64,000 nucleotides of DNA, from positions 4,411,881 through 4,475,880 of the forward strand of contig NZ_CP026004.1 in the NCBI RefSeq assembly GCF_003086895.1, read 5' to 3'. A model generated the notes under the pieces. That model made no database searches. It had not been told where the DNA came from and worked only from the letters and a program-made list of their open reading frames with translations. The translations under genes and the position numbers were made by a program. Shown here one piece after another: positions 7,925-19,793 of this stretch. This DNA comes from Stenotrophomonas sp. ESTM1D_MKCIP4_1. GTDB lineage: Bacteria; Pseudomonadota; Gammaproteobacteria; Xanthomonadales; Xanthomonadaceae. Each line of letters begins with the position of its first letter. The first letter of the stretch is position 1.

Positions 7925-8907
7925 AGATGCGGAGCGGCGGCGCGCAGCAGGCGCAGGCCGTAGGCGGGGTCGGCCGCGTCCCAGTGGGCGACGGTTTCCA
8001 GACCGGCCTGCTGCAGCAGATGGTTGAAGCTGGCCTCGGTGTACTTGTGGCTGTATTCGACCCGGATGGGTTCGCCGGCCTGGAAGTGGAAGGTCTGCCC
8101 ATCCAGATGCACATCCTGTTCGCGCTGGCTGACCAGGTCGGTTTCGATGCGCAGCCGCGCGGTGCTGTAACGCGCCTGGTGGCGGAAGCCATCCAGGTCG
8201 AAATCACTGCCGACATCGCGGTTGAGGCGGGCCAGCAGGTTGAGGGTAAAGGCAGCGGTGATGCCGTCGGCGTCGTTGTAGGCGGCCTCGATGAGCGCCG
8301 GGTCCTTGTGCAGATCGATACCGACCAGGGCCAGCCCCCTCTCGCCCATCGTCTGGCGCATGGCACGCAGCAGCGCGACCGCGTCCTCGCTGGCGAAATT
8401 GCCCAGGGTGGAGCCGGGGAAGAACAGCAGGCGCCGCGCGGCGGGACGGTCCGGCGCAGGTACCTGCACCGGGCGGGTGAAGTCGGCACAGACCGGAAGC
8501 ATCTGCACCTGCGGCAAGGCCGGGGCCAGGTGATCGATGCTGGAAAGCAGCGCCGCACGGGAGATCTCGATGGGGGTATAGGCCACCGGATCGTGCAGCG
8601 CGGCCAGCAGGCGCGCGGTCTTGCGTCCGCTGCCACTGCCCAGCTCGACCACGTGGGCATGGGCGCCGACGGCGCTGGCGATCTCCGGCAGTACGCGGTC
8701 GAGCAGGGCCAGTTCGGTGCGCGTGGGGTAGTACTCGGGGGTATGGGTGATCTGCTCGAACAGCCGCGAGCCACGCGCATCGTAGAAATACTTGGACGGC
8801 AGCTGGCGCGCCGCGCGTGAAAGGCCGGCGATGGTGTCGGCCATGATCTGCTGGCGGCCGGGTGTGAGGTCGGTCAGCGCCTGCAGCGCATCCTGTACGG
8901 TACTCAT
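7921..8907 (-). CDS. egtD: L-histidine N(alpha)-methyltransferase
   Basis: A 328-residue SAM-dependent methyltransferase that trimethylates histidine to hercynine, the first step of ergothioneine synthesis. Diagnostic blocks are LPSKYFYDARGSRLFEQITH near the start, the SAM site VVELGSGSGRKT, PIEISRAAL, and FPGSTLGNF. The start ATG overlaps the stop of egtB by four bases (ATGA), so the two are translationally coupled. The stop lies within a SMAG repeat. The product is cytoplasmic. Family length is about 320, so the gene is complete. Confidence 0.93.
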   Translation of the reverse strand: MSTVQDALQALTDLTPGRQQIMADTIAGLSRAARQLPSKYFYDARGSRLFEQITHTPEYYPTRTELALLDRVLPEIASAVGAHAHVVELGSGSGRKTARLLAALHDPVAYTPIEISRAALLSSIDHLAPALPQVQMLPVCADFTRPVQVPAPDRPAARRLLFFPGSTLGNFASEDAVALLRAMRQTMGERGLALVGIDLHKDPALIEAAYNDADGITAAFTLNLLARLNRDVGSDFDLDGFRHQARYSTARLRIETDLVSQREQDVHLDGQTFHFQAGEPIRVEYSHKYTEASFNHLLQQAGLETVAHWDAADPAYGLRLLRAAAPHL

Positions 8908-10214
8908 GGAAGGTCCCTTGCCAGGCGCATGCCGGAGAACTGCCAGCGGGCCGGTGGATTGAAGAAGTTGCGATAGCTGCTGCGTACGTGACCGCGCGGT
9001 GTTGCGCAGCTGCCGCCGCGCAACACCCATTGGCCACACATGAACTTGCCGTTGTATTCGCCCAGGTTGCCGGCAAACGGCTGGAAGCCCGGGTAGGCAC
9101 CATAGGCACTGGAGGTCCATTCCCAGACGTCACCGAACAGCTGGCGCAGGCCCCTGCCCTGCCCTGCGCAGGGATGCAGCCGGTCGTCATCGGCGAAGTG
9201 GCCGTTGAGCGGCTGGGTGGCGGCGGCCGCTTCCCACTCGAACTCGGTCGGCAGCCGTGCCTCATGCCAACGCGCGCAGGCATCTGCTTCGTAATAGCTG
9301 AGGTGGCAGACCGGCGCATGTGGATCGAGCGGGCGCCAACCGCCGAGGGTGTACTCACGCTGCAGGTCGTCATGCCAGTACAGCGGGTGCTGCCAGCCTT
9401 CGGCTTCGCACAGGGCCCAGCCTTCGCTGAGCCACCAGCGGGGATCGCGATAGCCGCCGGCATCGACGAAGGCACGGTACTCGCCGTTACTGAGCGGGCG
9501 CTCGGCGAGGGCGTGCGCGGGCAGCAGCACGCGGTGTGGCGGCGATTCGTTGTCGTAGGCGAAGGCTGCCTGCTGCGGCCAGCGCGCTGCGCCAACGCTG
9601 ACGATGCGCTCCTCCTGCGGCACCCAGCCCTGCGCGCTTGGCACGCTGGCGACCGCGGCCAGGTCTTCGCGATAGGGCGGCTGCAGCGGGTTGCACCACA
9701 GTGCGTGCTTGATATCAGTCAGCAGCAGCTCCTGGTGCTGCTGTTCGTGCTGCAGGCCCAGCTGCAGGTGCTGCAGCGCTTCTTCGCCGAGGTCGCCGTC
9801 GGCCAGGCGGGCCAGCACCTGCTCATCGACGTGCCGGCGATAGTCACGCACCTGTTGCAGCGAAGGCCGCGACAGCAGCCCACGGCGCGGGCGGGCGTGA
9901 GCCGGGCCCAGGCTCTTGTAGTAGCTGTTGAACAGGAAATCCCAGGCCGGATCCCACGGTTGATAGCCACGCACGCCGGCCAGCACGAAGCGCTCGAAGA
10001 ACCAAGTGGCGTGGGCCAGATGCCATTTGGCCGGGCTGGCATCGTCCATGCTCTGCAGCATGGCGTCTTCGGCGCTGAGGGGTGCCGCCAACTGCTGGCT
10101 GCGTCCACGCACGTGAGCGAAGTGGCCGTCGAGTTCACGCTGCGGGGCAGCGACGGCGAGGGTTGCGCTGTCCATGGGCCCAGCTTCGGCTGCCATGGGT
10201 GAGCGCGATGTCAT
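8904..10214 (-). CDS. egtB: ergothioneine biosynthesis protein EgtB (iron-dependent sulfoxide synthase)
   Basis: A 436-residue protein with an N-terminal DinB-like four-helix domain and a C-terminal FGE-sulfatase (formylglycine-generating enzyme-like) domain. The non-haem iron ligands are visible as WHLAHATW (about H65/H68) and LQHEQQHQE (HxxxH, about 156-160). The FGE part contains LPTEFEWE, GDVWEWTSSAYGAYPGF and VLRGGSCATP. EgtB joins hercynine to a cysteine or gamma-glutamylcysteine thiol using oxygen. No egtA, egtC or egtE is adjacent, so a cysteine-using type is possible; this is inference. Start is uncertain: ATGs at 10196 and 10175 are alternatives and none has a strong ribosome site. 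Confidence 0.92.
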   Translation of the reverse strand: MTSRSPMAAEAGPMDSATLAVAAPQRELDGHFAHVRGRSQQLAAPLSAEDAMLQSMDDASPAKWHLAHATWFFERFVLAGVRGYQPWDPAWDFLFNSYYKSLGPAHARPRRGLLSRPSLQQVRDYRRHVDEQVLARLADGDLGEEALQHLQLGLQHEQQHQELLLTDIKHALWCNPLQPPYREDLAAVASVPSAQGWVPQEERIVSVGAARWPQQAAFAYDNESPPHRVLLPAHALAERPLSNGEYRAFVDAGGYRDPRWWLSEGWALCEAEGWQHPLYWHDDLQREYTLGGWRPLDPHAPVCHLSYYEADACARWHEARLPTEFEWEAAAATQPLNGHFADDDRLHPCAGQGRGLRQLFGDVWEWTSSAYGAYPGFQPFAGNLGEYNGKFMCGQWVLRGGSCATPRGHVRSSYRNFFNPPARWQFSGMRLARDLP

Positions 10215-10317
10215 CGCTTCAGGTCACCGCATTCACATCCCGCCCATTCAAGAAGCCGGTGGCAACGCCGCTAACGGCAGTGCTGCGGCCGTGTAGTGAC
10301 CGCGCTGGAACTACCGC

Positions 10318-11598
10318 TTGTCCGATCATCCGCTCCGCCAGCCTGCGCATTACCTGTTCGTGCTGCCCGCCTTGCTGGTCGCGCTGGTGCTGTGGACCAC
10401 GCTGGGCAACGACGATGTCGGCCGCAGCGGACAGCGCGTGCTGCCGTGGTTGCTGGCCTGCCTGGGCTCGGGGCTGGCGCTGATGTACAACCAGGTCCGC
10501 ACGCTGTGCCTGCTGCTGCTGACGGCGGCCGTGTTCACGATGCTGCACCCCGATCTGGCGCACTTCCTGCGCCTGGGCTACATCCGCCCGCTGACACCGC
10601 TGCGGTTCCATGCCGTTTCCACCTGGTTGCCAGTGCTGTTCGCTGCCCACGCGCTGTGGCCGGAGCGCGGCCGGCGCCGCCAGGACCTGCTGCTGCGCGG
10701 GATCAGCAGCGGCACCGTGCTGGCGATCTTCCTGCTGCTGGCCGCGCAGCAGCCGGAGGCCATGCATGACCTGCTCTCGAACCGGCATGCCGCCTGGGTT
10801 CCAAGCGAGTGGAATGCGCTTGCACAGCTGCCGGCCCTGCTGTTCCTGCTGGCCACCGCCGCGCTGGGCTGGCAGGCCTGGCGGCGGCCCCGCCCACTGC
10901 ACACGGCGATGCTGCTGGCCTTGCTGTGCCTGTGGTGGATGCTGCCGCGCATCTTCCTGCAGCCGGCGCTGCTGCCGGCGCTGAGCGTGGCCGCGCTGCT
11001 GCTGATGCTGGGCGCGACCCTGCAGGAATCCTTCCACATGGCGTTCCGCGATGAACTGACGGGGCTGCCCGGACGCCGGGCCTTCAATGAAACCCTGCAG
11101 CGGGCCGCCGGCACCTACAGCATCGCGATGGTGGACGTGGACCATTTCAAGGCATTCAACGATACACACGGCCACGATACCGGCGATGACGTGTTGAAGC
11201 TGGTGGCCTCGCGCCTGGCGCGGGTGGGCGATGGGGGCCGCGCATTCCGCTACGGCGGCGAGGAGTTCGCAGTGGTGTTCCTGGACCGGCCGGCACCGGC
11301 CTGCGTGGATGCAGTGGAGGCCCTGCGGCAGAGCATCGAGGACAGCCGCATGCAGCTGCGTGACCGCAGCACGCGCAGCCGGGACGACGCGGCCGGGCAG
11401 CAGCAGCGTGGGCGCGGCGGCACGGGCCAGGTGGTGCAGGTGACGGTGAGCATCGGCCTGGCCGACAGCCGCGTCGACGCGCGGCCGTCCGGGGTGGTCA
11501 AGGCTGCCGACCAGGCGCTGTATGCGGCCAAGGAAGAAGGCCGCAACCGGGTCTGCGCGCACGGGGGCCAGCGTGTGCTGGCAGTACGCGGGGGCTGA
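10318..11598 (+). CDS. membrane-anchored diguanylate cyclase (GGDEF)
   Basis: A 426-residue protein with eight or so hydrophobic segments in the first 230 residues and a GGDEF domain in the last 180. The active-site loop reads RYGGEEF, an allowed GGEEF variant, and FRDELTGLPGRRAFNETL is the canonical domain start, so cyclic-di-GMP synthesis is expected. I see no RxxD inhibitory site immediately upstream of GGEEF. An Arg/Gln-rich insert (about 350-373) interrupts the domain before VVQVTVSIGLAD and may be a loop. The start is TTG, with GGAAC about seven bases upstream; an in-frame TGA seven codons further up excludes a longer form. Confidence 0.88.
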   Translation: MSDHPLRQPAHYLFVLPALLVALVLWTTLGNDDVGRSGQRVLPWLLACLGSGLALMYNQVRTLCLLLLTAAVFTMLHPDLAHFLRLGYIRPLTPLRFHAVSTWLPVLFAAHALWPERGRRRQDLLLRGISSGTVLAIFLLLAAQQPEAMHDLLSNRHAAWVPSEWNALAQLPALLFLLATAALGWQAWRRPRPLHTAMLLALLCLWWMLPRIFLQPALLPALSVAALLLMLGATLQESFHMAFRDELTGLPGRRAFNETLQRAAGTYSIAMVDVDHFKAFNDTHGHDTGDDVLKLVASRLARVGDGGRAFRYGGEEFAVVFLDRPAPACVDAVEALRQSIEDSRMQLRDRSTRSRDDAAGQQQRGRGGTGQVVQVTVSIGLADSRVDARPSGVVKAADQALYAAKEEGRNRVCAHGGQRVLAVRGG

Positions 11599-11601
11599 GG
11601 C

Positions 11602-11994
11602 TCAGACGGCGTCGAGGTAGTACCAGCGGCCGTCGATACGCAGGAAGCGGCTGTGCTCGGTCATTCTGACCGCGCTGCCGCCACCGATGCGGTAGCGGGC
11701 GGTGAAGCGGACCTCGGCGCTGTCGGCGCCGGTAACGCGGTGTTCGTTCACGGTCAGGCCCAGCCAGTGAGTGCGCTGGCCCGGTGCCTCGTCCAGCGAA
11801 AGTTCGGCCGGGCGAGTGTCCGGGTGCCAGGTCTGGCGCAGGTAATCGGCCAGCTGGCGCACGTAGGCGCTGTAGCGCGAGCGCATCAGGCGTTCGGCAT
11901 CCGGCGCGGCTTCGCCGGCGTGGAAGCGGCCGCAGCAGGCGGCATAATCGGCGGGCAGGCCGCAGGGACAGGGGTCAGCGGGGGTGCGGGTCAT
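11602..11994 (-). CDS. YchJ-family SEC-C motif protein
   Basis: A 130-residue protein starting with the zinc-binding SEC-C-like segment [18 protein letters not shown] and continuing with the YchJ/UPF0225 core ([53 protein letters not shown]). The fold resembles NTF2-like proteins; the biochemical role is unknown. The family is cytoplasmic and about 130-155 residues long. The ATG at 11994 was preferred because the motif starts seven residues later. It converges with the cyclase gene, leaving three bases between stops. Confidence 0.85.
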   Translation of the reverse strand: MTRTPADPCPCGLPADYAACCGRFHAGEAAPDAERLMRSRYSAYVRQLADYLRQTWHPDTRPAELSLDEAPGQRTHWLGLTVNEHRVTGADSAEVRFTARYRIGGGSAVRMTEHSRFLRIDGRWYYLDAV

Positions 11995-12065
11995 GCCGGT
12001 ATTGTCGCGCGGGACGCCGCCGGCATCCATCGCCGATAGGCGTATGCTGTCGCGCCCCCATTCAA

Positions 12066-12857
12066 GTGTCGATCGCCGTGCTGGAACTGGTTCCCCCTGA
12101 GTTGTGGTGGTTGGTGGTGATCGCTTTCATCGCCGGCCTGGTCGATGCGGCGGTGGGCGGCGGCGGGCTGGTACAGCTGCCTGGGCTGTTCACGGTGCTG
12201 CCACAGCAGACACCGGCGATGCTGTTCGGCACCAACAAGTTCAGTTCGATGTTCGGCACCGGTGCGGCCGCGTGGCGGTATGCGCGCAACGTGCGCTTCC
12301 CGTGGAAGCCGGTGCTGTTCGCCGCCGGCACTGCCTTCGTCTTCTCCTTCGCCGGCGCCACGGCGGTCAGCCTGCTGCCCAAGGACGCGGTGCGCCCGCT
12401 GGTGCTGGTGCTGCTGGTGGCGATGCTGGGCTACACGCTGTGGAAGAAGGATTTCGGTGCGCTGCACCGGCCGCAGGAGATCGGCCGCCGCGAGCTGGTG
12501 ATCGCACTGGCCATCGGCGCGGCGATCGGTTTCTACGACGGCTTCTTCGGGCCCGGTACCGGCAGCTTCCTGATCTTCCTGTTCGTGCGCTTCTTCGGCC
12601 TGGATTTCCTGCGTGCTTCGGCGGCGTCGAAGGTGGTGAACCTGGCGACGAACGTGGCGGCGATCTCGTTCTTCATCCCCACCGGCAACATCCTGTGGCT
12701 GTTCGCGCTGCCGATGGCGGCGGCCAACATCTTCGGTTCGGTGGTGGGCACCCGCCTGGCGCTGAAGGGTGGCACGCCGTTCATCCGCAAGCTGTTCGTG
12801 GGGCTGGTGGTGGTGCTGATCGCGCGGATGGCGTGGGATACGTTCCGCGGCGCGTGA
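12066..12857 (+). CDS. TSUP-family (TauE/SafE) membrane transporter
   Basis: A 263-residue inner-membrane protein with about eight hydrophobic segments and the two TSUP half-repeats ([19 protein letters not shown] and [20 protein letters not shown]). The family exports or imports small sulfur-containing or organic anions such as sulfite or sulfoacetate; the ligand here is unknown. The start is GTG at 12066 or 12078; both lie just before the first membrane helix. No ATG is available in frame. It diverges from ychJ across about 70 bases. Confidence 0.85.
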   Translation: MSIAVLELVPPELWWLVVIAFIAGLVDAAVGGGGLVQLPGLFTVLPQQTPAMLFGTNKFSSMFGTGAAAWRYARNVRFPWKPVLFAAGTAFVFSFAGATAVSLLPKDAVRPLVLVLLVAMLGYTLWKKDFGALHRPQEIGRRELVIALAIGAAIGFYDGFFGPGTGSFLIFLFVRFFGLDFLRASAASKVVNLATNVAAISFFIPTGNILWLFALPMAAANIFGSVVGTRLALKGGTPFIRKLFVGLVVVLIARMAWDTFRGA

Positions 12858-12862
12858 ATGTG

Positions 12863-12936
12863 GTTGCCGGCCAGCGGCCGGCACTACCGGGTCATGAACC
12901 TGCCCATCGGTAGTGCCGGCCGCTGGCCGGCATGCC
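12863..12936. repeat. inverted pair of SMAG elements
   Basis: Two CCGG-type SMAG copies face each other: minus strand at 12863-12888 and plus strand at 12909-12936. The transcript could fold as two hairpins or as one long stem. The pair separates the convergent TSUP and jetC genes and probably serves as a terminator or mRNA 3'-end block. Confidence 0.85.
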
Positions 12937-12952
12937 CATTCAATCTGGCCGG

Positions 12953-15900
12953 TCAGGCCTCGGCTTCTTCCGGTTCGTTGGCCTGCTGGCGGCTGCGTTC
13001 GGGCAGCTTCAGGCGCTTGCCTTCTTCGTCGTACTCGATGAGCAACACGCCGGAGTCGTGCCGACCGCTGATTTCGACGAAGCAGGCGCCACCGATGAAC
13101 GGCTCCAGCGTCATCACCGACTTCAGCGGGGTGGCCACCACCATCTGGAAACCGAAGTTGTCGAAGATGTTCATCGCAAGCGCGGTGAACTCGTTGTCGG
13201 CCTTGTCGAAGGCTTCGTCGAGCACCACGGCGGCATAGCTGGGCAGCTGGCTGTCGGCACCGCCGAGCTGGTAGCGCAGGGCCGCAGCCAGGCAGGTGGT
13301 GGCCAGCTTCTGGCGCTGGCCACCGGACTTGCCGGCGCCGCTGCGATAGATCTCGACCTGCTGGCGCGTTTCCGCGTCCAGCTCCACGCCGATGAACTCC
13401 ACGTGCATGCGCACGTCCAGCACCAGCTCGCGCCAGCGCTTGTCCTCGCCTTCCTGCGAACCGAGGCGGTTGACCAGCTGGCGCAGCACGGTGAACTGCG
13501 ATTCGGCCAGCTCGCGTTGTTCGGTCTGCTGCTGCGACAGCACCTCGCGCAGCTGCAGGTGGAACTCGCCCACTTCCGGCAGGCGGCGGTCGCTGAGTTC
13601 GATGGTCAGCAGGGTGCCACGGTTGAATGGCACCTGTTCCAGGCTGGCGTTGACCTCATCCAGGCGCTGGCCGATCGACTTGCGGGCCTCGGCACTGTGG
13701 CGCTGCAGGGCCAGCAGGTTGTTCTTGCTCTGGTTCTGCAGCAGGTCGAAGAAGCGTTCTTCATGCTGCGGCAGGCCGTCGCGCTCCAGGCGTTCGAGGC
13801 GGGCGAGGAAATCCTCGGCCGAGGCCACCGACACCGTGAAGTCACCCGATTCCTCCGGCCACTGCTGGATGAAGCGGCGGAAGCAGCCCAGCAGCAGGTT
13901 CTCGACGCGGTTGACGTCCTGCTGCGAGGACGACAGCTGCTCGTTCAGTGCATTGCTGACCTGGCGCATGTGCGCTTCCAGCGTTTCCAGGCTGAGCGGG
14001 CCCTGCTCCTGCAGGCGCTCGGCCAGCCCGGCTTCCTGGTCTTCGGCCAGCGCCGGCAGCACCAGCGCACGGCTCTGCTGGCGGGCACGGTCCAGGCGGT
14101 CGCGTTCGCGCACCAGCTGGCCGCGCTCGACACGGGTGTCTTCATAGGTGCGGCGGGCCTGCTCGATATCGGCACGTACGGCGTCGATCTGCTGGGCCAG
14201 GCGGGCCAGGTCGGCATTGCCTTCGCGCAGGTCGCGCAGGGTAGCTTCGATGTCGGCCAGGCGTTGCTGCGGCGCAGCCACGTCGATCTCGTTCCACTGG
14301 ATGCCGATCAGTTCGTGGCAGGCCAGGCGGCGTTCGTTGTCGCGGTCACGCTGGCCGCGCAGGCTGGCGATGTCGGTATCGCAGCTGGCGATGCGCTTGG
14401 CCAGTTCCTGCGCCTCGCGCTCGAACACCACCAGCTTGTCGCGGTTGTTGAAACCGAGGATCCAGCGGCGGCGGTCGTTCACCGCGCTGCGGTCGTCCTT
14501 CTCGAAGCGGTCACCCGGATGCTTGACTTGGCCTTCGCGGGTGATGCCGCGGTCGACGTTGCGCAGCTGCTTGGCATCGACGCATTCGTAATCGAAGCGC
14601 TTGCCCAGTTCGCGGCGCAGCCAGCCCTCGAAGGCGTGGTCGCGCAGTTCCAGCTTGTGCAGCAGCGAACGTGCGGACGGTTCGCGGGCGAACGCATCGT
14701 CGTTGCGGCGCACGCGGTAGTAGGTGAAACGCATGCCGAGGTGGGTGCGGTTCACCCAGTCGGCCACCTCGTTGTAGTGCTTGTCGTCCACCAGCAGCGA
14801 CTGCGCGAAGCCACCCAGCACGCGCTCGATGGCGCCCTGCCAGTTCTGCTCTTCGCCGCGGACCTGGATCAGTTCGCCGACGAAGGGCAGCGCGGCTTCG
14901 GAGATGCCGGTCTCTTCGGCCAGGCGTGCGCGCAGCTTCTGCATCGGCGCGGGAATGCTGGACGGCGTGCGCTGCATCGCTTCCAGTTCGCCACGCACTT
15001 CGCCGAAGCGACGTTCGTCATCGCGCTTGCCGCCCAGACGCTCGCTGATGGCATCGTCCAGCGCCGCCGAAGCGCGCTGGCGGTCCTGCAGTTCGTTCTG
15101 CGCGCGCTCGACCAGTTCGGAGAAACCGTGCGCATCGTCCGGCAGTTCGGCCTGCAGATGGCGTGCGGCTTCGCGCGCCTGCGCCTGCTTGGCGAGGCGA
15201 CGGTCGCGCTCGGCTTCGGCACGGCCCTGTTCGCGTTCCAGTTCCTCGATGCGCTCACCGCCCTGCTGGCGACGCTGCAGTTCCAGCTCGGCCAGGCGTT
15301 CGGTATGGTTGTCCAGCGCCGCACGGCGCTGGGCCTCTTCACCCAGCAGGCCGCGGTCACGCACGTCCATCTCGCGCAGCCGCGCTTCGATCAGCAGCTG
15401 GCGGCGGCTCTCGCGGAAGCTGTCGATGCCCAGCTTCAGGGTCTCGTCATCGCCGCGCTGGCGATGCATGGCCTTCAGTTCACTGTAGTGGGCGCGCGCC
15501 GGCAGCAGGGTTTCCACCTGGCGGCGGGCGGTGACCACCGCCTGGTGGGCGCCATCCAGCTCGGCGAAATCGCTGACCAGGCGCTCGGCGGCATCAAACG
15601 TGCGCGGCGTGTCCAGCATGAAATCGCGCAGGAAGACGTTGAGGTCGCCCAGGTTCTTCGCCGACTGCGTCTTGTGCAGCAGGCGCAGCGCCATTTCATT
15701 GTCGATGCCCAGCAGGTGGCGGAAGCGCTCGGCGTAGCCGGAGAAGGTGTCGAAGTGGTGGAGGTCGGCCAGCTTCTGCTTCAGCTTGCGCAGGTCCAGG
15801 TCGAAACCGCCCAGGTCCTTGGCGATGTCGAACGGACGCTCGGCAATCATGTAGTGCTTGCGCACGTCACCGGCCGAGGTGCCGTTGCCGGAGATCCACA

Positions 15901-16333
15901 GCAGGCGCACCAGGCACACCACGCGGCCATCGCCGGCGCGGTATTCCAGCACCAGTGCGGTCCAGGTCGCGCCCTTGCGCAGGTACTGGGTGGCGATTTC
16001 GCCGGTGCCACTGTCCTGCTGGTCGGCCCACGCGCCGCGCACGTAGGACACCAGGTTGCGGTCGCGACCGCTGCGCTCGGCCTCGCGCGCGGCGGCGTTG
16101 AAGTCGACGATGGCCGGCGGCGTCAGCAGCGCGGACATGGCATCGAGCAGGGTCGACTTGCCCGAACCGGAACGGCCGACGAACAGGAAGCCACGCTCGG
16201 CGATCGGCACCTCGGTCAGACCGTTGAAGGTGCCCCAGTTGTGCACCTGCAGGCGGCGCATGCGGAACTGCTGCAGGCGCGGGTCCGGCAGACCGTCGTT
16301 GAACAGGGCGGGAGTGTGCTTGGAAATGGCCAT
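12953..16333 (-). CDS. jetC: SMC-like condensin ATPase, JetC/MksB family
   Basis: A 1126-residue ABC-type SMC-like protein. The N-terminal head has Walker A GRSGSGKST (about 53-61), followed by long Glu/Arg-rich coiled coils on either side of a central hinge-like globule (about 490-640, with IERVLGGFAQSLLVDDKHY). The C-terminal head has signature KSGGQRQKLA (about 1003) and Walker B VVLDEAFDKAD (about 1036). It is the motor of Wadjet/Mks complexes, which extrude DNA loops. It starts 16 bases after jetB, so the three genes form an operon. A downstream jetD nuclease is absent: the next element is a SMAG pair and then an opposing gene. Confidence 0.9.
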   Translation of the reverse strand: MAISKHTPALFNDGLPDPRLQQFRMRRLQVHNWGTFNGLTEVPIAERGFLFVGRSGSGKSTLLDAMSALLTPPAIVDFNAAAREAERSGRDRNLVSYVRGAWADQQDSGTGEIATQYLRKGATWTALVLEYRAGDGRVVCLVRLLWISGNGTSAGDVRKHYMIAERPFDIAKDLGGFDLDLRKLKQKLADLHHFDTFSGYAERFRHLLGIDNEMALRLLHKTQSAKNLGDLNVFLRDFMLDTPRTFDAAERLVSDFAELDGAHQAVVTARRQVETLLPARAHYSELKAMHRQRGDDETLKLGIDSFRESRRQLLIEARLREMDVRDRGLLGEEAQRRAALDNHTERLAELELQRRQQGGERIEELEREQGRAEAERDRRLAKQAQAREAARHLQAELPDDAHGFSELVERAQNELQDRQRASAALDDAISERLGGKRDDERRFGEVRGELEAMQRTPSSIPAPMQKLRARLAEETGISEAALPFVGELIQVRGEEQNWQGAIERVLGGFAQSLLVDDKHYNEVADWVNRTHLGMRFTYYRVRRNDDAFAREPSARSLLHKLELRDHAFEGWLRRELGKRFDYECVDAKQLRNVDRGITREGQVKHPGDRFEKDDRSAVNDRRRWILGFNNRDKLVVFEREAQELAKRIASCDTDIASLRGQRDRDNERRLACHELIGIQWNEIDVAAPQQRLADIEATLRDLREGNADLARLAQQIDAVRADIEQARRTYEDTRVERGQLVRERDRLDRARQQSRALVLPALAEDQEAGLAERLQEQGPLSLETLEAHMRQVSNALNEQLSSSQQDVNRVENLLLGCFRRFIQQWPEESGDFTVSVASAEDFLARLERLERDGLPQHEERFFDLLQNQSKNNLLALQRHSAEARKSIGQRLDEVNASLEQVPFNRGTLLTIELSDRRLPEVGEFHLQLREVLSQQQTEQRELAESQFTVLRQLVNRLGSQEGEDKRWRELVLDVRMHVEFIGVELDAETRQQVEIYRSGAGKSGGQRQKLATTCLAAALRYQLGGADSQLPSYAAVVLDEAFDKADNEFTALAMNIFDNFGFQMVVATPLKSVMTLEPFIGGACFVEISGRHDSGVLLIEYDEEGKRLKLPERSRQQANEPEEAEA

Positions 16334-16349
16334 GCGGTACTCGGGTCTC

Positions 16350-19228
<2,879 letters not shown>

Positions 19229-19337
19229 TGCGTACAGCGTCCCGAACGGGGGGCGAGCATCGTACCCGACCGGGGGGTGGGTCGTCCTGTGGATCGGGTT
19301 CATCGGGGGTCTGGCGGCGCCTACCTGCTATCGGTTT

Positions 19338-19443
19338 GGAGGCGCGGGGGAGGGCAGGCAGGACACGCCGTAAACCAATCCATGGGGGCTCGTAGGCGCC
19401 ATCCATGGCGCCTGCGGTCCTGCCTGCCCTCCCCCGCGCCTCC
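19338..19443 (+). repeat. large hairpin repeat, copy 1 (plus orientation)
   Basis: A perfect 27-bp inverted repeat (19338-19364 with 19417-19443; arm begins GGAGGCGCGGGGGAGGG) encloses a 52-nt core. The core starts ACGCCGTAAACC, continues with TCCATGGGGGCTCG, and contains the inner palindrome GGCGCCATCCATGGCGCC. Just outside the right arm lies GGACAGTTTCC. Three relatives occur in the window, with unrelated arms but the same core and core length. No reading frame of interest runs through it. Confidence 0.85.
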
Positions 19444-19619
19444 CGGACAGTTTCCTGCGGGCGCGGCCGGACCGCCCGAAAGCGGGGGCAAAAGCGGGGG
19501 TTCATGGCGCCGGAAGGACCGCGCAGCTGCTGTGGTGGGTGCGGACCGTTGGTCCGCACTGCTTCGGCTCCTGCCCTTGCCTTTAAAGAGCCAACCCACC
19601 GCGCTCGCCGGATGTGGGG
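19444..19619. other. spacer between paired large hairpins
   Basis: This 176-bp region lies between copies 1 and 2. It holds a short palindrome around 19544-19560 (GTGCGGACCGTTGGTCCGCAC) that has a close counterpart between copies 3 and 4. I find no gene, promoter or terminator here with confidence. Confidence 0.6.
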
Positions 19620-19732
19620 TGGGTTGCGGAGGGCCGGGCGGGGCAGGGCCGTGAGGCGCATGGATGCGCCGATCGAGCTTACATGGACGTACTTGCAGCG
19701 TGCCCTGCCCCGTCCGGCCCTCCGCAAACCCA
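19620..19732 (-). repeat. large hairpin repeat, copy 2 (minus orientation)
   Basis: Arms 19620-19649 and 19702-19732 (left arm begins TGGGTTGCGGAGGGCC) are complementary apart from one extra base and one mismatch. The enclosed core is again 52 nt. Read on the minus strand it begins ACGCTGCAAGTACGTCCATG and contains the inner stem GGCGCATCCATGCGCC. It therefore faces copy 1. The pair is bracketed by GCTATCGGTT (19327-19336) and its complement AACCGATAGC (19732-19741). Confidence 0.8.
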
Positions 19733-19793
19733 ACCGATAGCCAACCGGCGCAACGCTTTCCTCAATACACCCCACCCCATTCAGCAAAAACTA

